A stretch of 64,000 nucleotides of DNA from Gammaproteobacteria bacterium (lineage in GTDB: Bacteria > Pseudomonadota > Gammaproteobacteria > Enterobacterales > Alteromonadaceae), in the NCBI GenBank assembly GCA_018825965.1, contig JAHKAA010000009.1, positions 54,072 to 118,071 on the forward strand, given 5' to 3'. The notes under the pieces were generated by a model. That model made no database searches and was not told the DNA's origin. It saw nothing but the letters and a program-made list of their open reading frames with translations. The position numbers were made by a program, and so were the translations under genes. This document shows, piece after piece, positions 8,635 to 17,942 of this stretch. Each line of letters begins with the position of its first letter. The stretch's first letter is position 1.

Positions 8635-9438
8635 TTATTTCAGTAAAGATTCAGTCAAATGGGGGCGCATGCCTTTTAACATGGCACCTAATACTTTTGG
8701 ACTGCCTGCAACTATGTTGCCGCTGCGCAGGTAGTTGTTGCCACCAGCGAAGTCACTGATTAAGCCACCGGCTTCACGTAAAATCAGCTCGCCTGCAGCA
8801 AAATCCCACGGCTTTAAACCAATTTCCCAGAAACCATCAAAACGACCTGCTGCGACATAACATAAATCCAACGCTGCTGAACCAGTGCGACGTACGTCTG
8901 CTGCCTGAGTCATCAGAGTTTTAAAAGTCTCAGTGTAAGCTTCTAAATGGTGTTTATGTTTAAACGGGAAACCTGTGGCCAGAATAGCGCCGCTCAATTC
9001 AGGTAAATTGGTAGTACGGATACGACGGCCATTTAACTGAGCGCCTGCACCACGGGATGCTGTGAATACTTCACCACGTAATGGGTCAAAAACCACGGCC
9101 TGATCCAGTCTGCCCTGATGACGCAGAGCTATGGATACAGCAAAGTGAGGAATGCCTTTGATAAAGTTGGTGGTGCCATCAAGCGGGTCGATGATCCACT
9201 GGTAATCGCTATTGTTGTTGCCATATTCGCCGTTCTCTTCACCGATAATATCGTGATCCGGGAATGACTTACGTAAAACATGCACTATGGCTTGTTCTGC
9301 TTCTTTATCGATGTTGGTCACAAAGTCATTGGTGCCTTTCTGAGTCGTCTGAACTAAGTCCATCTGACCACAAGCTTTAGCGATGACATTACCTGCGCTA
9401 CGGGCAGCACGAATTGCGATGTTTAACATCGGATGCAT
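8635..9438 (-). CDS. suhB: Inositol-1-monophosphatase SuhB
   Basis: Mg-dependent sugar-phosphate phosphatase, 267 residues from MHPMLNIAIRAARSAG, the same length as E. coli SuhB. The metal-binding motifs are present: GEEN around residues 66-69, DPLDGTTNF from D84 to F92, and WDFAAGELILREAGG near the C-terminus. In enterobacteria SuhB also joins the Nus complex on rRNA operons. The frame stays open upstream of 9438, but the conserved N-terminus begins at this ATG. Confidence 0.95.
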   Translation of the reverse strand: MHPMLNIAIRAARSAGNVIAKACGQMDLVQTTQKGTNDFVTNIDKEAEQAIVHVLRKSFPDHDIIGEENGEYGNNNSDYQWIIDPLDGTTNFIKGIPHFAVSIALRHQGRLDQAVVFDPLRGEVFTASRGAGAQLNGRRIRTTNLPELSGAILATGFPFKHKHHLEAYTETFKTLMTQAADVRRTGSAALDLCYVAAGRFDGFWEIGLKPWDFAAGELILREAGGLISDFAGGNNYLRSGNIVAGSPKVLGAMLKGMRPHLTESLLK

Positions 9439-9517
9439 AACGATTACCTTATTGTATAAAGAACAGTCAAAAGAGCGGCGCGTATTGTAGCCGCTGACAA
9501 GAAAAAGTAAAGCGAAT

Positions 9518-10030
9518 TCAGGGCCTGTGTTTTTGTAGTTTGCGTTGCAAGGTGCGCCTGTGCATAGCCAGAGCTTTAGCTGTCTGGGATATATTGCCCT
9601 GATGTTGTTCCAGAACCCGTTGAATATGCTCCCATTCCAGCTGATCTGTGGATAAAACATCGGCCTCATTTGGCGCAGTTGGGCTGACGTTACCACTTAA
9701 AGCCTGAGTTAAAGTGGCAAAATCTACAGGTTTGGTCAGGTAGTCATCGGCACCTGCTTTTACCGCCTGCACTGCTGTGGCTATGCTGGCGTAACCGGTC
9801 AGTAATACGATGCGACATAACGGCAGTTGTTGTCGTAATGGCAATACATAATCCAGGCCTGAAACAGCACCAAAACGTAAATCCAGCAGGTAACAATCGG
9901 CCTGTTCTGCGACCAGTTCATCAGGGCTTACCGCTTGGTTGTAGCTTTGCACCTGATGACCCAAGCTTTCCAGCCTGCGACTTAATGTGCGGGTTAAGGT
10001 CACATCATCGTCCAGTAATACCAGTTTCAT
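9518..10030 (-). CDS. RegA/ActR-type response regulator
   Basis: 170 residues. The receiver domain has DDD at 7-9, the phospho-acceptor D50 (CYLLDLRFG), T78 and K100 (DDYLTKPVD). A Fis-type helix-turn-helix follows at ~133-168 (QGNISQTAKALAMHRRTLQRKL). This is the layout of the RegA/PrrA/ActR family that controls redox-responsive genes. Its ATG overlaps the stop of the histidine kinase gene by 4 bases (ATGA), so the two are translationally coupled and are almost certainly partners. Confidence 0.9.
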   Translation of the reverse strand: MKLVLLDDDVTLTRTLSRRLESLGHQVQSYNQAVSPDELVAEQADCYLLDLRFGAVSGLDYVLPLRQQLPLCRIVLLTGYASIATAVQAVKAGADDYLTKPVDFATLTQALSGNVSPTAPNEADVLSTDQLEWEHIQRVLEQHQGNISQTAKALAMHRRTLQRKLQKHRP

Positions 10031-11298
10031 GGCTGTTTTCCGCTAAAAATAATACGGGTTAATACGCCCAGGTCAGCACAATTTTCACGCTCCACTTTGC
10101 CGCCTAAGCTGTCAATCGACACATTTGCCAGAAACTGACCCAAGCCTAAGCCTTGTTCACTTTGTTGTGGTCTTTTGCCCAGCTGCGCCAGAACAGAGTC
10201 GGGTAAACCAGGGCCATAATCCCGGATTTGTAGTTCAAGCTGGCTGTTGTGTTGCAGCATAGTCAAACTTAACTTTGGTTTTTTGTTTTGCAGGCTGGCA
10301 TCGGCTGCATTGTCCAGAATATTAAATAACGCCGCTGCCAGGCTGATACTGTCGCTTATGCTCAAAGTGGACTGATCGCGGCTGAAGTGTTGCTGCATGC
10401 TGATCTCAGGTCGGCTGACCAGCCAAAGCTGAATACTGTGCTCTATAGCGTCATACAAAGGCTGGGACTGCAGTTCACCTTTTTGCAGTTGCTGAGCATT
10501 GCTGCGAAGTTGCTGCACTATCTGCTGGCAACGTTGTAATTGCTGACGCAGATCGGCTGCTAAGGCCGGGTCTTGTTGTTGCTCTGTCAGCTCGTCAGTC
10601 AGCAGCACCAGATTTTGCAGTGGTGTGGCTAAATCATGAGCCGCATTGGCGGCATAAGTCGCCACAGCCAGTACTTGCTCATGCTGCAGTTGTTTTTGTT
10701 GCAGCTTATTTAGTTGGGCTGAAGTAGTACGAATGCGTTGAGTTTGTGCGCTGATAAACCAGCTGACAATAAAGGCACTGAAACTAAAAGCCCACCACAT
10801 TTGGCTGATATGCTGGCTAAAAGGTTCTGCATTTGTTTGAGCTGCATGCTGGTGCGCTGAATGCCCGCCCGCCAGCGGAATTTGTAACAGCAGGCTGTAA
10901 CAGCCAATAGCTAAAGCCGCCATCAGATAACTGGGGCCAGCAGAAAACAACACAGCAGTCACAGCAACAGGCAGCAATAAAATGGCGACAAAACCATTGC
11001 TTGCGCCTCCTGTCATCGCCAATAAAGCGGTGATCATAAAGAGATCAATAAAAATGCTGATGGCGATAAAACCTTGCTCTGAGTTTTTCTCACCACGCCA
11101 GAGTTTCAGGCTGATATTGGTAAATACATGCACAGCTAAGACAAAAGACAGCAGGCTCCAGCTATGGATAGGGTAATGCAGCAGATAAGCGGTCAGGCTG
11201 GCCAGCAGCTCTAAGCTGATAAGTACCCAACGAAAACGCTGCAGTTGCTTTAGTGGATGATCTGTAGTGAATTCGGCGCGGGAAAAAATGCTGTTCAT
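10027..11298 (-). CDS. RegB-type sensor histidine kinase
   Basis: 423 residues. About six membrane segments lie between residues 25 and 185. The H-box AANAAHDLATPLQNL has its phospho-accepting histidine at 221, and the ATP-binding domain has NILDNAADAS, DYGPGLPD and GLGLGQFLA. The family's quinone-binding loop is usually GGxxNPF; here it reads GGASNGF (97-103), with the proline replaced. Kinase and regulator form an operon reading leftward. The PepSY gene's terminator lies just upstream, so the pair needs its own promoter in the short gap. Confidence 0.88.
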   Translation of the reverse strand: MNSIFSRAEFTTDHPLKQLQRFRWVLISLELLASLTAYLLHYPIHSWSLLSFVLAVHVFTNISLKLWRGEKNSEQGFIAISIFIDLFMITALLAMTGGASNGFVAILLLPVAVTAVLFSAGPSYLMAALAIGCYSLLLQIPLAGGHSAHQHAAQTNAEPFSQHISQMWWAFSFSAFIVSWFISAQTQRIRTTSAQLNKLQQKQLQHEQVLAVATYAANAAHDLATPLQNLVLLTDELTEQQQDPALAADLRQQLQRCQQIVQQLRSNAQQLQKGELQSQPLYDAIEHSIQLWLVSRPEISMQQHFSRDQSTLSISDSISLAAALFNILDNAADASLQNKKPKLSLTMLQHNSQLELQIRDYGPGLPDSVLAQLGKRPQQSEQGLGLGQFLANVSIDSLGGKVERENCADLGVLTRIIFSGKQP

Positions 11299-11304
11299 GG
11301 CGTC

Positions 11305-11333
11305 TCAAAAAAAGCGGCTGCCAGGCAGCCGTT
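11305..11333 (-). terminator. Rho-independent terminator after the PepSY/TonB-receptor operon
   Basis: On the minus strand CGGCTGCC, TG, GCAGCCG is followed by seven T. It is about 130 bases beyond the stop of the PepSY gene and just upstream of the RegB-type kinase start. Confidence 0.75.
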
Positions 11334-11464
11334 GCAAAAAACTTACAATCCAGATTATAGGAGTGGGAACACCTTGTCATCTGATGGAAGTCAAAGTCAT
11401 TCTGGTCTGCTCTGGCACTTTGTGCAATGTGGCAAAAGGTCGCACCTCCTTGCCCTTAGCTTGC

Positions 11465-12895
11465 TCAGCGACTGGTTTTGTATCGCATCACAAAACCAGC
11501 CGCAGCCAATACCACTATCAGCAGCATCATTAATTCCACCAGAAGGTCGCGATAAAAACGACCTGTCAGCGGCATCAGCAGATTCCATTTGTGCAGCAAG
11601 GAAAAACTGGTTCTTTCCAACTGATCGCTCTGGCGTAATTGCTCTATCCTTTGCCCTGTTGAGGTATCCACAAACAGCAAGTCACCCTGAGCAGTTTGCA
11701 ATTGCCAGACAGGTAACCTCTTATTGCGGAAATCGTAATTCATACCAAAATGCCTGACTTGCTGCAGTGTCTCTGCTTGCCAGTCTGGTGAATAAAAACT
11801 GGCCAGAAATTCTGCGTAGTTGCTGTCATCCAGCTTCTGTCTGGTTTTTTCGGGTTGCAGCGGCAGGTAAATCACCTGTTGCTCTGTGGCTTGCCCCTGA
11901 AAACGTTGCTCCCGCTTAGTACTAAGTTCTGCAGTGGTGATGGCCATACGCCAATACCAAGCTTGCTCCGGGCCCTGCACCAGAGTGAGTTGACGTACAC
12001 TGGTGTTTTGATTCAGTTCTGGCCAGTGTTGAGTTGCGGTGCTGAAATCCGGCAACAGGGCAGGGGCGGGTAACGCCAAACCTATCAGCTGATCTTTTTG
12101 GCTGTTATGCAGCAGATGATAAAAACCTGTGATGGCATAGCAGGCCACAGGGATAAAGACTATCCAGGCTAATCTGTAGTGCCAAAGCCGCAGGCCCCGG
12201 CGTTTTATTTTTGATGGCAATGACCAGAGCAAATAGCTGCCGGTGAACAATAACACCAGCACAGAAACCAGCAACAGGCTCATTAAAGCTAACCTGAGTT
12301 CTGGCACTGCTTTCAACCAGTTCCAGCTATGTAAAGTACGGAATACCAGTTGCAGACTGTCTTTGTAGCTGTTGCTCAGCGAGGCCAGGCTTTGGCTTTC
12401 TGTATGAATGTAGGCGGTCAGATCCCCCAACTGAACTTTATACACAGGTAAAAGCCGGTTGACCTCTGGGTAGCTATGGTCAAAAGTGGTTTGAAACTGC
12501 ACTGACTTCAGCTCTGTTTCCGCAATCCCGGTATACCAGCTTGCAAGCCAGACTGCCATTTGCTGATCTGCTTCTGCAGAAATAGCGTGCCCCGCCAAAC
12601 TCTGATATTGCCGGGGTTCTGATTTATCGCTACTTAGCTGGATCCAGATCTCATTCTGATAAGGCAGCAGTTTTACCAGTGCATGGGCTTCACCCTGACG
12701 TTGCTGCAGCTGTTGCTGGGCTTGTTGCAACTGCTGCGGGCTCAGTTGCATAGCAGGAGGTTGCATTGTGGCCGCTGTTGGCCCTGTCCAGCTCATTAAA
12801 GGATGTAAAAATCCCGACACCGCAAAACTGAGTAAGGTCAGGCCACCCAACCAAATCAGTCTTTTGTGCCAGCGCATCAGGTTTCTGTTTTGCAT
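11465..12895 (-). CDS. PepSY-associated transmembrane protein (iron-uptake partner)
   Basis: 476 residues. An N-terminal membrane helix (RLIWLGGLTLLSFAVSGF) is followed by PepSY-like periplasmic regions and further membrane helices near 205-225, 245-265 and the C-terminus (LMMLLIVVLAAAGFVM). Proteins of this type are commonly encoded beside TonB-dependent siderophore receptors and are thought to help reduce or handle the imported iron complex. AGGA precedes the ATG at 12895. The TonB receptor gene lies directly upstream, ending 19 bases before this start. Confidence 0.85.
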   Translation of the reverse strand: MQNRNLMRWHKRLIWLGGLTLLSFAVSGFLHPLMSWTGPTAATMQPPAMQLSPQQLQQAQQQLQQRQGEAHALVKLLPYQNEIWIQLSSDKSEPRQYQSLAGHAISAEADQQMAVWLASWYTGIAETELKSVQFQTTFDHSYPEVNRLLPVYKVQLGDLTAYIHTESQSLASLSNSYKDSLQLVFRTLHSWNWLKAVPELRLALMSLLLVSVLVLLFTGSYLLWSLPSKIKRRGLRLWHYRLAWIVFIPVACYAITGFYHLLHNSQKDQLIGLALPAPALLPDFSTATQHWPELNQNTSVRQLTLVQGPEQAWYWRMAITTAELSTKREQRFQGQATEQQVIYLPLQPEKTRQKLDDSNYAEFLASFYSPDWQAETLQQVRHFGMNYDFRNKRLPVWQLQTAQGDLLFVDTSTGQRIEQLRQSDQLERTSFSLLHKWNLLMPLTGRFYRDLLVELMMLLIVVLAAAGFVMRYKTSR

Positions 12896-12914
12896 TCGTT
12901 ATCCTCAATGGTCC

Positions 12915-15041
12915 TTAGAAACTTAGATTCATGCCAACAAACAGGCTGCGTGGCATACCTGGTCTGTATTCAATGGCACTGGAACCCACCTGATTGCTGG
13001 TATAGGTGGAGTACACTTTATCGCTCAGGTTCATCAGTCTGGCGTACAGGCGCAGAGCCTGGTTGTATTGATAATTTGCCCGCAGATGCCAGAGTTGGTG
13101 GCCCTGGTAACTATGGGTATTGGTTTCATCAGTGAAGTAGGCCCCAACTTTTTGCCATTCCAGCTCCAGTTGCAGCTGCTGCAAATAAGCCGGGTTGTAA
13201 CTCAGATTGGCATTGGCCAGTTGCTCTGGTGCTTTGCCCACATCAAAACCACTGAAGTTACGGGTTTCGGTCACTGGCGCTGCACAAGCAGGTGGAAAAC
13301 AGGAATACAGGTATTGGAAATCGAGGTACTTCTGATCCGTGATGGTAAAACCACTGCCCAGTTTCCATTCTTCTGTCAAAGCCCAGACTAAGGCGGCTTC
13401 AATGCCTTTGTGACGGGTATGACCCGCATTGGTGACTTTGCGTTCGTTGCTGTCGATATAGCTGACCACATCATCTTTGATATCCAACTGATAATAAGCT
13501 AAATCCAGACTGTAGTTTTGCCCCTGTAAACGCCAGCCCAGCTCTGAATTGCGTGCTTTCACCGGCTCTAAGTCTGTACTGTTTGTCGTGGATCCCGGTC
13601 TGAAGACCTGGCCCACAGAAGGAACCCGGAACGCATGCCTGTGGTTAAAGTAAAGCTGCTGCCGGGCACTGAGCTGGTACAAGGCACCTAATTTTGGGCT
13701 CAGGGCTTCATAGCTCAACTTTGTATGATCAGGCCTGAGCCAGTTGCTGCGGCCTATAGTTTCAGGCACTGATGCTGGTAACAAATCGCGGTAATCTACC
13801 TTGAAATAGTCATAACGCACGCCAGCCGTCACACTCAAGGCTGCTGTAGCTTGCCATTGCAGTTGGCTATAGGGCGAAACAGAGCTTTGATCGGCGTCAA
13901 AGTCATAATGCAGGCGGCCTGTTTTTTCATAAGCTGTGTAAATGCCATTCTGGCGCTGCACTGTAATTTGCCATTCGCTGTATCGGGCAGGGCTGTAGTC
14001 ATAGTCCAGACCGCTGATCCATTGCAGGTGTTTATTCAATTGACTGGACCATTGTGCCAGTAATCCCATGGAGTAAAACTCAGTCTGACTTGTGACAGGG
14101 TCGTAACTCAGCATCCAGCTTGGCATCAGGCTGGATTTGTTGTCGCGGTAAAAAGGTAACAACATTAGCTCGGATTGATCCGACCATTGATGGCGGATTT
14201 CAGCGGATAAACGCAATGCCTGTACGTCCCGAAAGGCGATATCACCAGTGTAATAATTTGTTTGGGGGCGCTGCAGATAATCTTGTTCATTTAAAGCTGA
14301 AACCCCACTTTGATCAATTTTGCCAAAGCTGGCCAGATACTTGATTTTAGTGGCTGTACTCCAGTCCTGATCCAGTCGCAGACTGCTGGATAGGCGGTCA
14401 TAGCCAGCGTTTTCACGAAAACCGTCACTTTTGGTCCAGTTTAAATCCCAGCGTGCAGCACTCTGCTCTGTGACTGGTGCTCCAACTGCAATTAACCCCC
14501 TGGTCCAGCCATCACTGCCACTTTCCAGGCTAAGTTCAGTTTCTCTGCTAACTGGTGTTGCTTTAGTCAGAATATTAAAAATACCGCCTATGGCATCACT
14601 GCCGTATAAAGCTGAGCCAGGACCTTTGGTGACCTCAACACGGCCAGATTGTGGAATATCAATTTCATACAAGCCATTGTGATTAAAAAAACCTGTGGGT
14701 CTTGTTGGCAGGCCATCTTCCAAAAACAAATAAACACCGCTGGTGGAGATAGGCTGACGAATGGCTGTCATATGGCCTTCGCCACCTAAATCATTTACAT
14801 GGACCCCAGCCACTCTGTTCAGTAAATCTGCAGGATGGCCAGGACTCACTTTACGAATATCTTCTTCACTTAACACAGCCACAGATTCTGCCAGTAGCTT
14901 CAATTGCTGCTGTTGCCGGTTACTGGTCACCACCATGACTTCAACTTGTTGTTCTTTGGCGTTTTTGTGCTGTACCTCAGCCTGGGCTGAAACAGAAATG
15001 AAACTGAGCAGACAAAAAGGAAAAATGATAGCTTTTGACAT
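12915..15041 (-). CDS. TonB-dependent outer-membrane receptor
   Basis: 708 residues. A signal peptide (IIFPFCLLSFISVSAQA) is followed by a TonB-box-like EVMVVTS, a plug domain (DLLNRVAGVHVNDLGG, VEVTKGPGSALYGSDAIGGIFNILT) and a 22-strand barrel ending in a C-terminal phenylalanine (LFVGMNLSF), the usual outer-membrane sorting signal. Substrate is not evident; pairing with a PepSY protein points to an iron complex. A perfect palindrome at 15101-15117 lies 60 bases upstream of the start and may be its operator. Confidence 0.9.
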   Translation of the reverse strand: MSKAIIFPFCLLSFISVSAQAEVQHKNAKEQQVEVMVVTSNRQQQQLKLLAESVAVLSEEDIRKVSPGHPADLLNRVAGVHVNDLGGEGHMTAIRQPISTSGVYLFLEDGLPTRPTGFFNHNGLYEIDIPQSGRVEVTKGPGSALYGSDAIGGIFNILTKATPVSRETELSLESGSDGWTRGLIAVGAPVTEQSAARWDLNWTKSDGFRENAGYDRLSSSLRLDQDWSTATKIKYLASFGKIDQSGVSALNEQDYLQRPQTNYYTGDIAFRDVQALRLSAEIRHQWSDQSELMLLPFYRDNKSSLMPSWMLSYDPVTSQTEFYSMGLLAQWSSQLNKHLQWISGLDYDYSPARYSEWQITVQRQNGIYTAYEKTGRLHYDFDADQSSVSPYSQLQWQATAALSVTAGVRYDYFKVDYRDLLPASVPETIGRSNWLRPDHTKLSYEALSPKLGALYQLSARQQLYFNHRHAFRVPSVGQVFRPGSTTNSTDLEPVKARNSELGWRLQGQNYSLDLAYYQLDIKDDVVSYIDSNERKVTNAGHTRHKGIEAALVWALTEEWKLGSGFTITDQKYLDFQYLYSCFPPACAAPVTETRNFSGFDVGKAPEQLANANLSYNPAYLQQLQLELEWQKVGAYFTDETNTHSYQGHQLWHLRANYQYNQALRLYARLMNLSDKVYSTYTSNQVGSSAIEYRPGMPRSLFVGMNLSF

Positions 15042-15100
15042 AGCTAAATACCTGAACTTTATAAAGTTGAAATCCTACAGACTTTAACTACAAAACAGCA

Positions 15101-15117
15101 TGCGACAAATTGTCGCA
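15101..15117. promoter_or_regulatory. 17-bp perfect palindrome in the promoter region of the TonB receptor
   Basis: TGCGACAAATTGTCGCA has 8-base arms around a single centre base. It sits between the leftward receptor (start 15041) and the rightward sixA-like gene (start 15212). The half-site TGCGACA is the same as in the BlaI-type operators at 37490-37539, but the spacing is three bases instead of two. It does not resemble a Fur box. Confidence 0.45.
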
Positions 15118-15211
15118 GTTCAGGGAACGTGGTTAAACAGAACTTAAGTCATACAACTGTCATGACTTGGCTATAGGCTGCCATCATTTTCTGCTGTTAA
15201 AGGTGAAATTG

Positions 15212-15697
15212 ATGAAAGCTGTACTCTATCTGATGCGTCATGCGACTGCTGATATACGAAACTCACTGGTGGATGAAGCCGATCGTTGCCTGAATGAAAA
15301 AGGCAGATTACAGGCTCGCCGTGTCGCTGATTTTATGCACAAACAGGGCTTAATACCGGACCGCATTTTTTGTAGCCCACATACCAAAGCTGTGCAAACC
15401 GCTGCTTTAGTGCGTAAAGATTCTGGTGTCAAAACAGCTGTTGAAGAATGGCACTGTTTATTGCCAGCTGTAGCTGCAACTGAAGTAAAAGAACATTTAT
15501 TCAGTCAGTTACAGGACAATGAGGCTGTGCTGCTTGTAGGGCATGAACCTGAACTTGCCTTGCTGATCAATGAATTATTAGGGCTGGACAAAACCTTTAT
15601 CGAGCTGAAAAAAGCCTCTTTAACTTGTCTGGAACTGGACTCTGAAGCGGCAGTACCTGTGCGACTGGCCTGGTCTGTGCCTGCTAAGTTTATGTGA
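15212..15697 (+). CDS. sixA: SixA-like phosphohistidine phosphatase
   Basis: 161 residues of the histidine phosphatase superfamily. The catalytic RHATAD motif has the nucleophile at H10 (LMRHATAD), with R and S/H pocket residues in FCSPHTKAVQTA and the second histidine at H111 (LVGHEPEL). This short form matches SixA, which removes phosphate from histidine phosphotransfer proteins. The ATG at 15212 has AAGGTGA seven bases upstream; the frame is open to 15167 but without a good site. It lies between two receptor operons without an obvious functional link. Confidence 0.85.
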   Translation: MKAVLYLMRHATADIRNSLVDEADRCLNEKGRLQARRVADFMHKQGLIPDRIFCSPHTKAVQTAALVRKDSGVKTAVEEWHCLLPAVAATEVKEHLFSQLQDNEAVLLVGHEPELALLINELLGLDKTFIELKKASLTCLELDSEAAVPVRLAWSVPAKFM

Positions 15698-15753
15698 TCG
15701 GAACAGATAAAAGCCAACAACGCACAGACAAGGCGCAGTGCAATGAATTAACT

Positions 15754-15775
15754 TGAATTGCGAATCATTCTTGTT
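15754..15775. promoter_or_regulatory. Possible Fur box
   Basis: The A/T-rich segment containing AATTGCGAATCATTC resembles the AATxATxATCATT half of a Fur box and lies about 40 bases upstream of the siderophore receptor start. The match to the 19-base consensus is partial. Confidence 0.4.
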
Positions 15776-15811
15776 TAGGCTGTGCGCCTTTATTGTTGCT
15801 TTGAGGCTGTT

Positions 15812-17935
15812 ATGTTGTCCTTACCATCTCCTTCGTTACTGGCTATTGCTGTTATTGCTGCTTTGAATTCTATTCCGTCTTATGCCCAAGAATCAGATAA
15901 AGAGCTTGAAGTGATAGAAGTCAAAGGCCGCGCTCAGACTTTATACCGGGCTTCTCAAAGCAGTGTAGGCACCAGAACAGATACAGATTTAGAACTGGTG
16001 CCTCAGAGCATTCAGGTGTTGCCCGAAGCCCTGATCCGCGATCAGGCCGCCCGGCAGGTGACAGATTTATACCGCAGTATGAGTGGTGTCAGTGCTTTTA
16101 GTTACTCAGGTGTCACCTTTCGTGGTTTCCGTCAGGACGAAATTTTATATGACGGCGTAAGAGGCGACCCATTTAATGGTTTTGCTGTGCCTCAGCTGTT
16201 TAACGTGCAGGAAGTGCAGATACTCAAAGGCAGCAGCGGTGCTTTATATGGCAGCAGCGCTCCTGGTGGCTTCATTAACTATGTGACTAAAAAGCCACAA
16301 CGAAGCAGTAAAAATCAGCTGGAATTTGCTGCAGGCAATGATAGTTATTGGCAAGGCTCGCTGGAGTTGAGTGGCCCTTTAACAGAGCAACAAGCTTATC
16401 GTTTGGGTTATTACCGTGATTCTGAGCAACCTTTTCGCTGGAATACCAAAGTTGAAAACGACATTCTGGACTTAGGTTATCTGATAGATATCGCTGACAG
16501 CACCAGTCTGACTCTGCAATACAACACTGTCACTCAGGATTATCAGGGCGCCCGTTTACGGGGTGTGCCTGCAGATGATCAGGGTAATTTCCTCGGTGAC
16601 AGAGCCTGGAACCATAACGAAGCCACAGATTTTCAGTCCTTAGAAGCTGATGTCTGGCAGGTTCGGGCCGATCATGAATTTAACAGCAACTGGCGCACCG
16701 ATCTGACCTGGCGTCGTTATGAAAACACTGAATTACAAAACTACCATGAGCCTTTTTGTAGCTTTGATACAGACGGCGATGGTGTGGTGGATTATTGCCG
16801 CCGTCAGTTCAGGGACCAGCGCCGTGAAAATACCGCAGACAGTCTGACCTGGAACAATATTGTTGAATTCAGTACAGCGGGTTTGAATCATCAGCTATTG
16901 CTGGGTGCGGACACTATGACGCAGGATTCGTACTTTTTAGGCCGCAACGTAGCGCCGATAGAGCAGGGCGGTAAAGCTTTGGGCATCAGTTTAATCAATC
17001 CTGTGTATGGCCTGACGTCAGCTGCTGATTATGATATCGACAGCATAAAATCTACTCCTACAGATACCACTGCAGTGCGTCAGGGCGTTTATCTGCAGGA
17101 TCAACTGGATCTGACCTCAAGCTGGAATCTGTTGCTGGGTATACGCTGGGACAGTTATGAAGATAAAAACAATAGGGCCTTGTCCAAAGTGAATGGCAGC
17201 GACAGCTCCTGGCGTATAGGTTCTACTTATCAGTTGACCGATTGGGTACGTTTGTATGCGCTCAAAGGCACTGGCTTCAGCCCTCAGGCCAGCACCTCTC
17301 AGGTGCCTGAAGTGGGAGGTCCTTTTGACGCTGAGCAATCCGGTATTGTCGAAGCTGGTGCACGTTTCTCTTTACTCAATGATGCGATACGGCTGAATGT
17401 GGCAACCTACGGGATGATCAGAAACAACATTTTGCAAACTGATCCTCGTGGTGATGTCGGCGGTGATGGCCGTGATGATTTAATTGCTCTGGGTGAAGTA
17501 AAAAGTAAAGGTGTGGAACTGGATCTGTTAGGGGATTTAACCGACTCCTGGGTGCTGAATGTCAACTATGCCTACAATGATACCCGCATAGTGGAAAGCA
17601 ACAGTGCTATCACCAATGCGGTGGGTGACAAGTTCGCCAATGCGCCACAGCATCAGATTGGGATCTGGAGCCGGTACGAGCTGGATAGCATCAACTCAGC
17701 GATAGCAGCTGGTATGGATTATGTCAGCGACCAGTTAAGTATTAATGGTCAGCCTGTGAAATCCTACACAGTTTTTGATATGAGCTGGCAAACCCGCTGG
17801 CAGCAATGGTTGTTTCAGGCCAATGTGAAAAACCTGTTTGATAAAACCTATGCGACATCTGGTTTTATTCAGCGCACAGGGCATTTTCCGGGCGAGCCAC
17901 GGCGTTTAATAGTGACCGCCAGTTATCAGTTCTAA
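15812..17935 (+). CDS. TonB-dependent siderophore receptor (FhuA/FpvA type)
   Basis: 707 residues. Signal peptide ending IPSYA, then a TonB-box-like LEVIEVKG, a plug of the siderophore class (VPQSIQVLPEALIRDQ, GVTFRGFRQDEILYDGVRGD, VQILKGSSGALYGSSAPGGFINYVTKKP) and a barrel closing with ...RRLIVTASYQF. A DTDGDGVVDYC stretch in an external loop resembles a calcium-binding loop. The start at 15812 places the signal peptide correctly; the frame is open 30 bases further upstream. A possible Fur box precedes it and a PepSY gene follows after 7 bases. Confidence 0.92.
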   Translation: MLSLPSPSLLAIAVIAALNSIPSYAQESDKELEVIEVKGRAQTLYRASQSSVGTRTDTDLELVPQSIQVLPEALIRDQAARQVTDLYRSMSGVSAFSYSGVTFRGFRQDEILYDGVRGDPFNGFAVPQLFNVQEVQILKGSSGALYGSSAPGGFINYVTKKPQRSSKNQLEFAAGNDSYWQGSLELSGPLTEQQAYRLGYYRDSEQPFRWNTKVENDILDLGYLIDIADSTSLTLQYNTVTQDYQGARLRGVPADDQGNFLGDRAWNHNEATDFQSLEADVWQVRADHEFNSNWRTDLTWRRYENTELQNYHEPFCSFDTDGDGVVDYCRRQFRDQRRENTADSLTWNNIVEFSTAGLNHQLLLGADTMTQDSYFLGRNVAPIEQGGKALGISLINPVYGLTSAADYDIDSIKSTPTDTTAVRQGVYLQDQLDLTSSWNLLLGIRWDSYEDKNNRALSKVNGSDSSWRIGSTYQLTDWVRLYALKGTGFSPQASTSQVPEVGGPFDAEQSGIVEAGARFSLLNDAIRLNVATYGMIRNNILQTDPRGDVGGDGRDDLIALGEVKSKGVELDLLGDLTDSWVLNVNYAYNDTRIVESNSAITNAVGDKFANAPQHQIGIWSRYELDSINSAIAAGMDYVSDQLSINGQPVKSYTVFDMSWQTRWQQWLFQANVKNLFDKTYATSGFIQRTGHFPGEPRRLIVTASYQF

Positions 17936-17942
17936 GTTGGCT

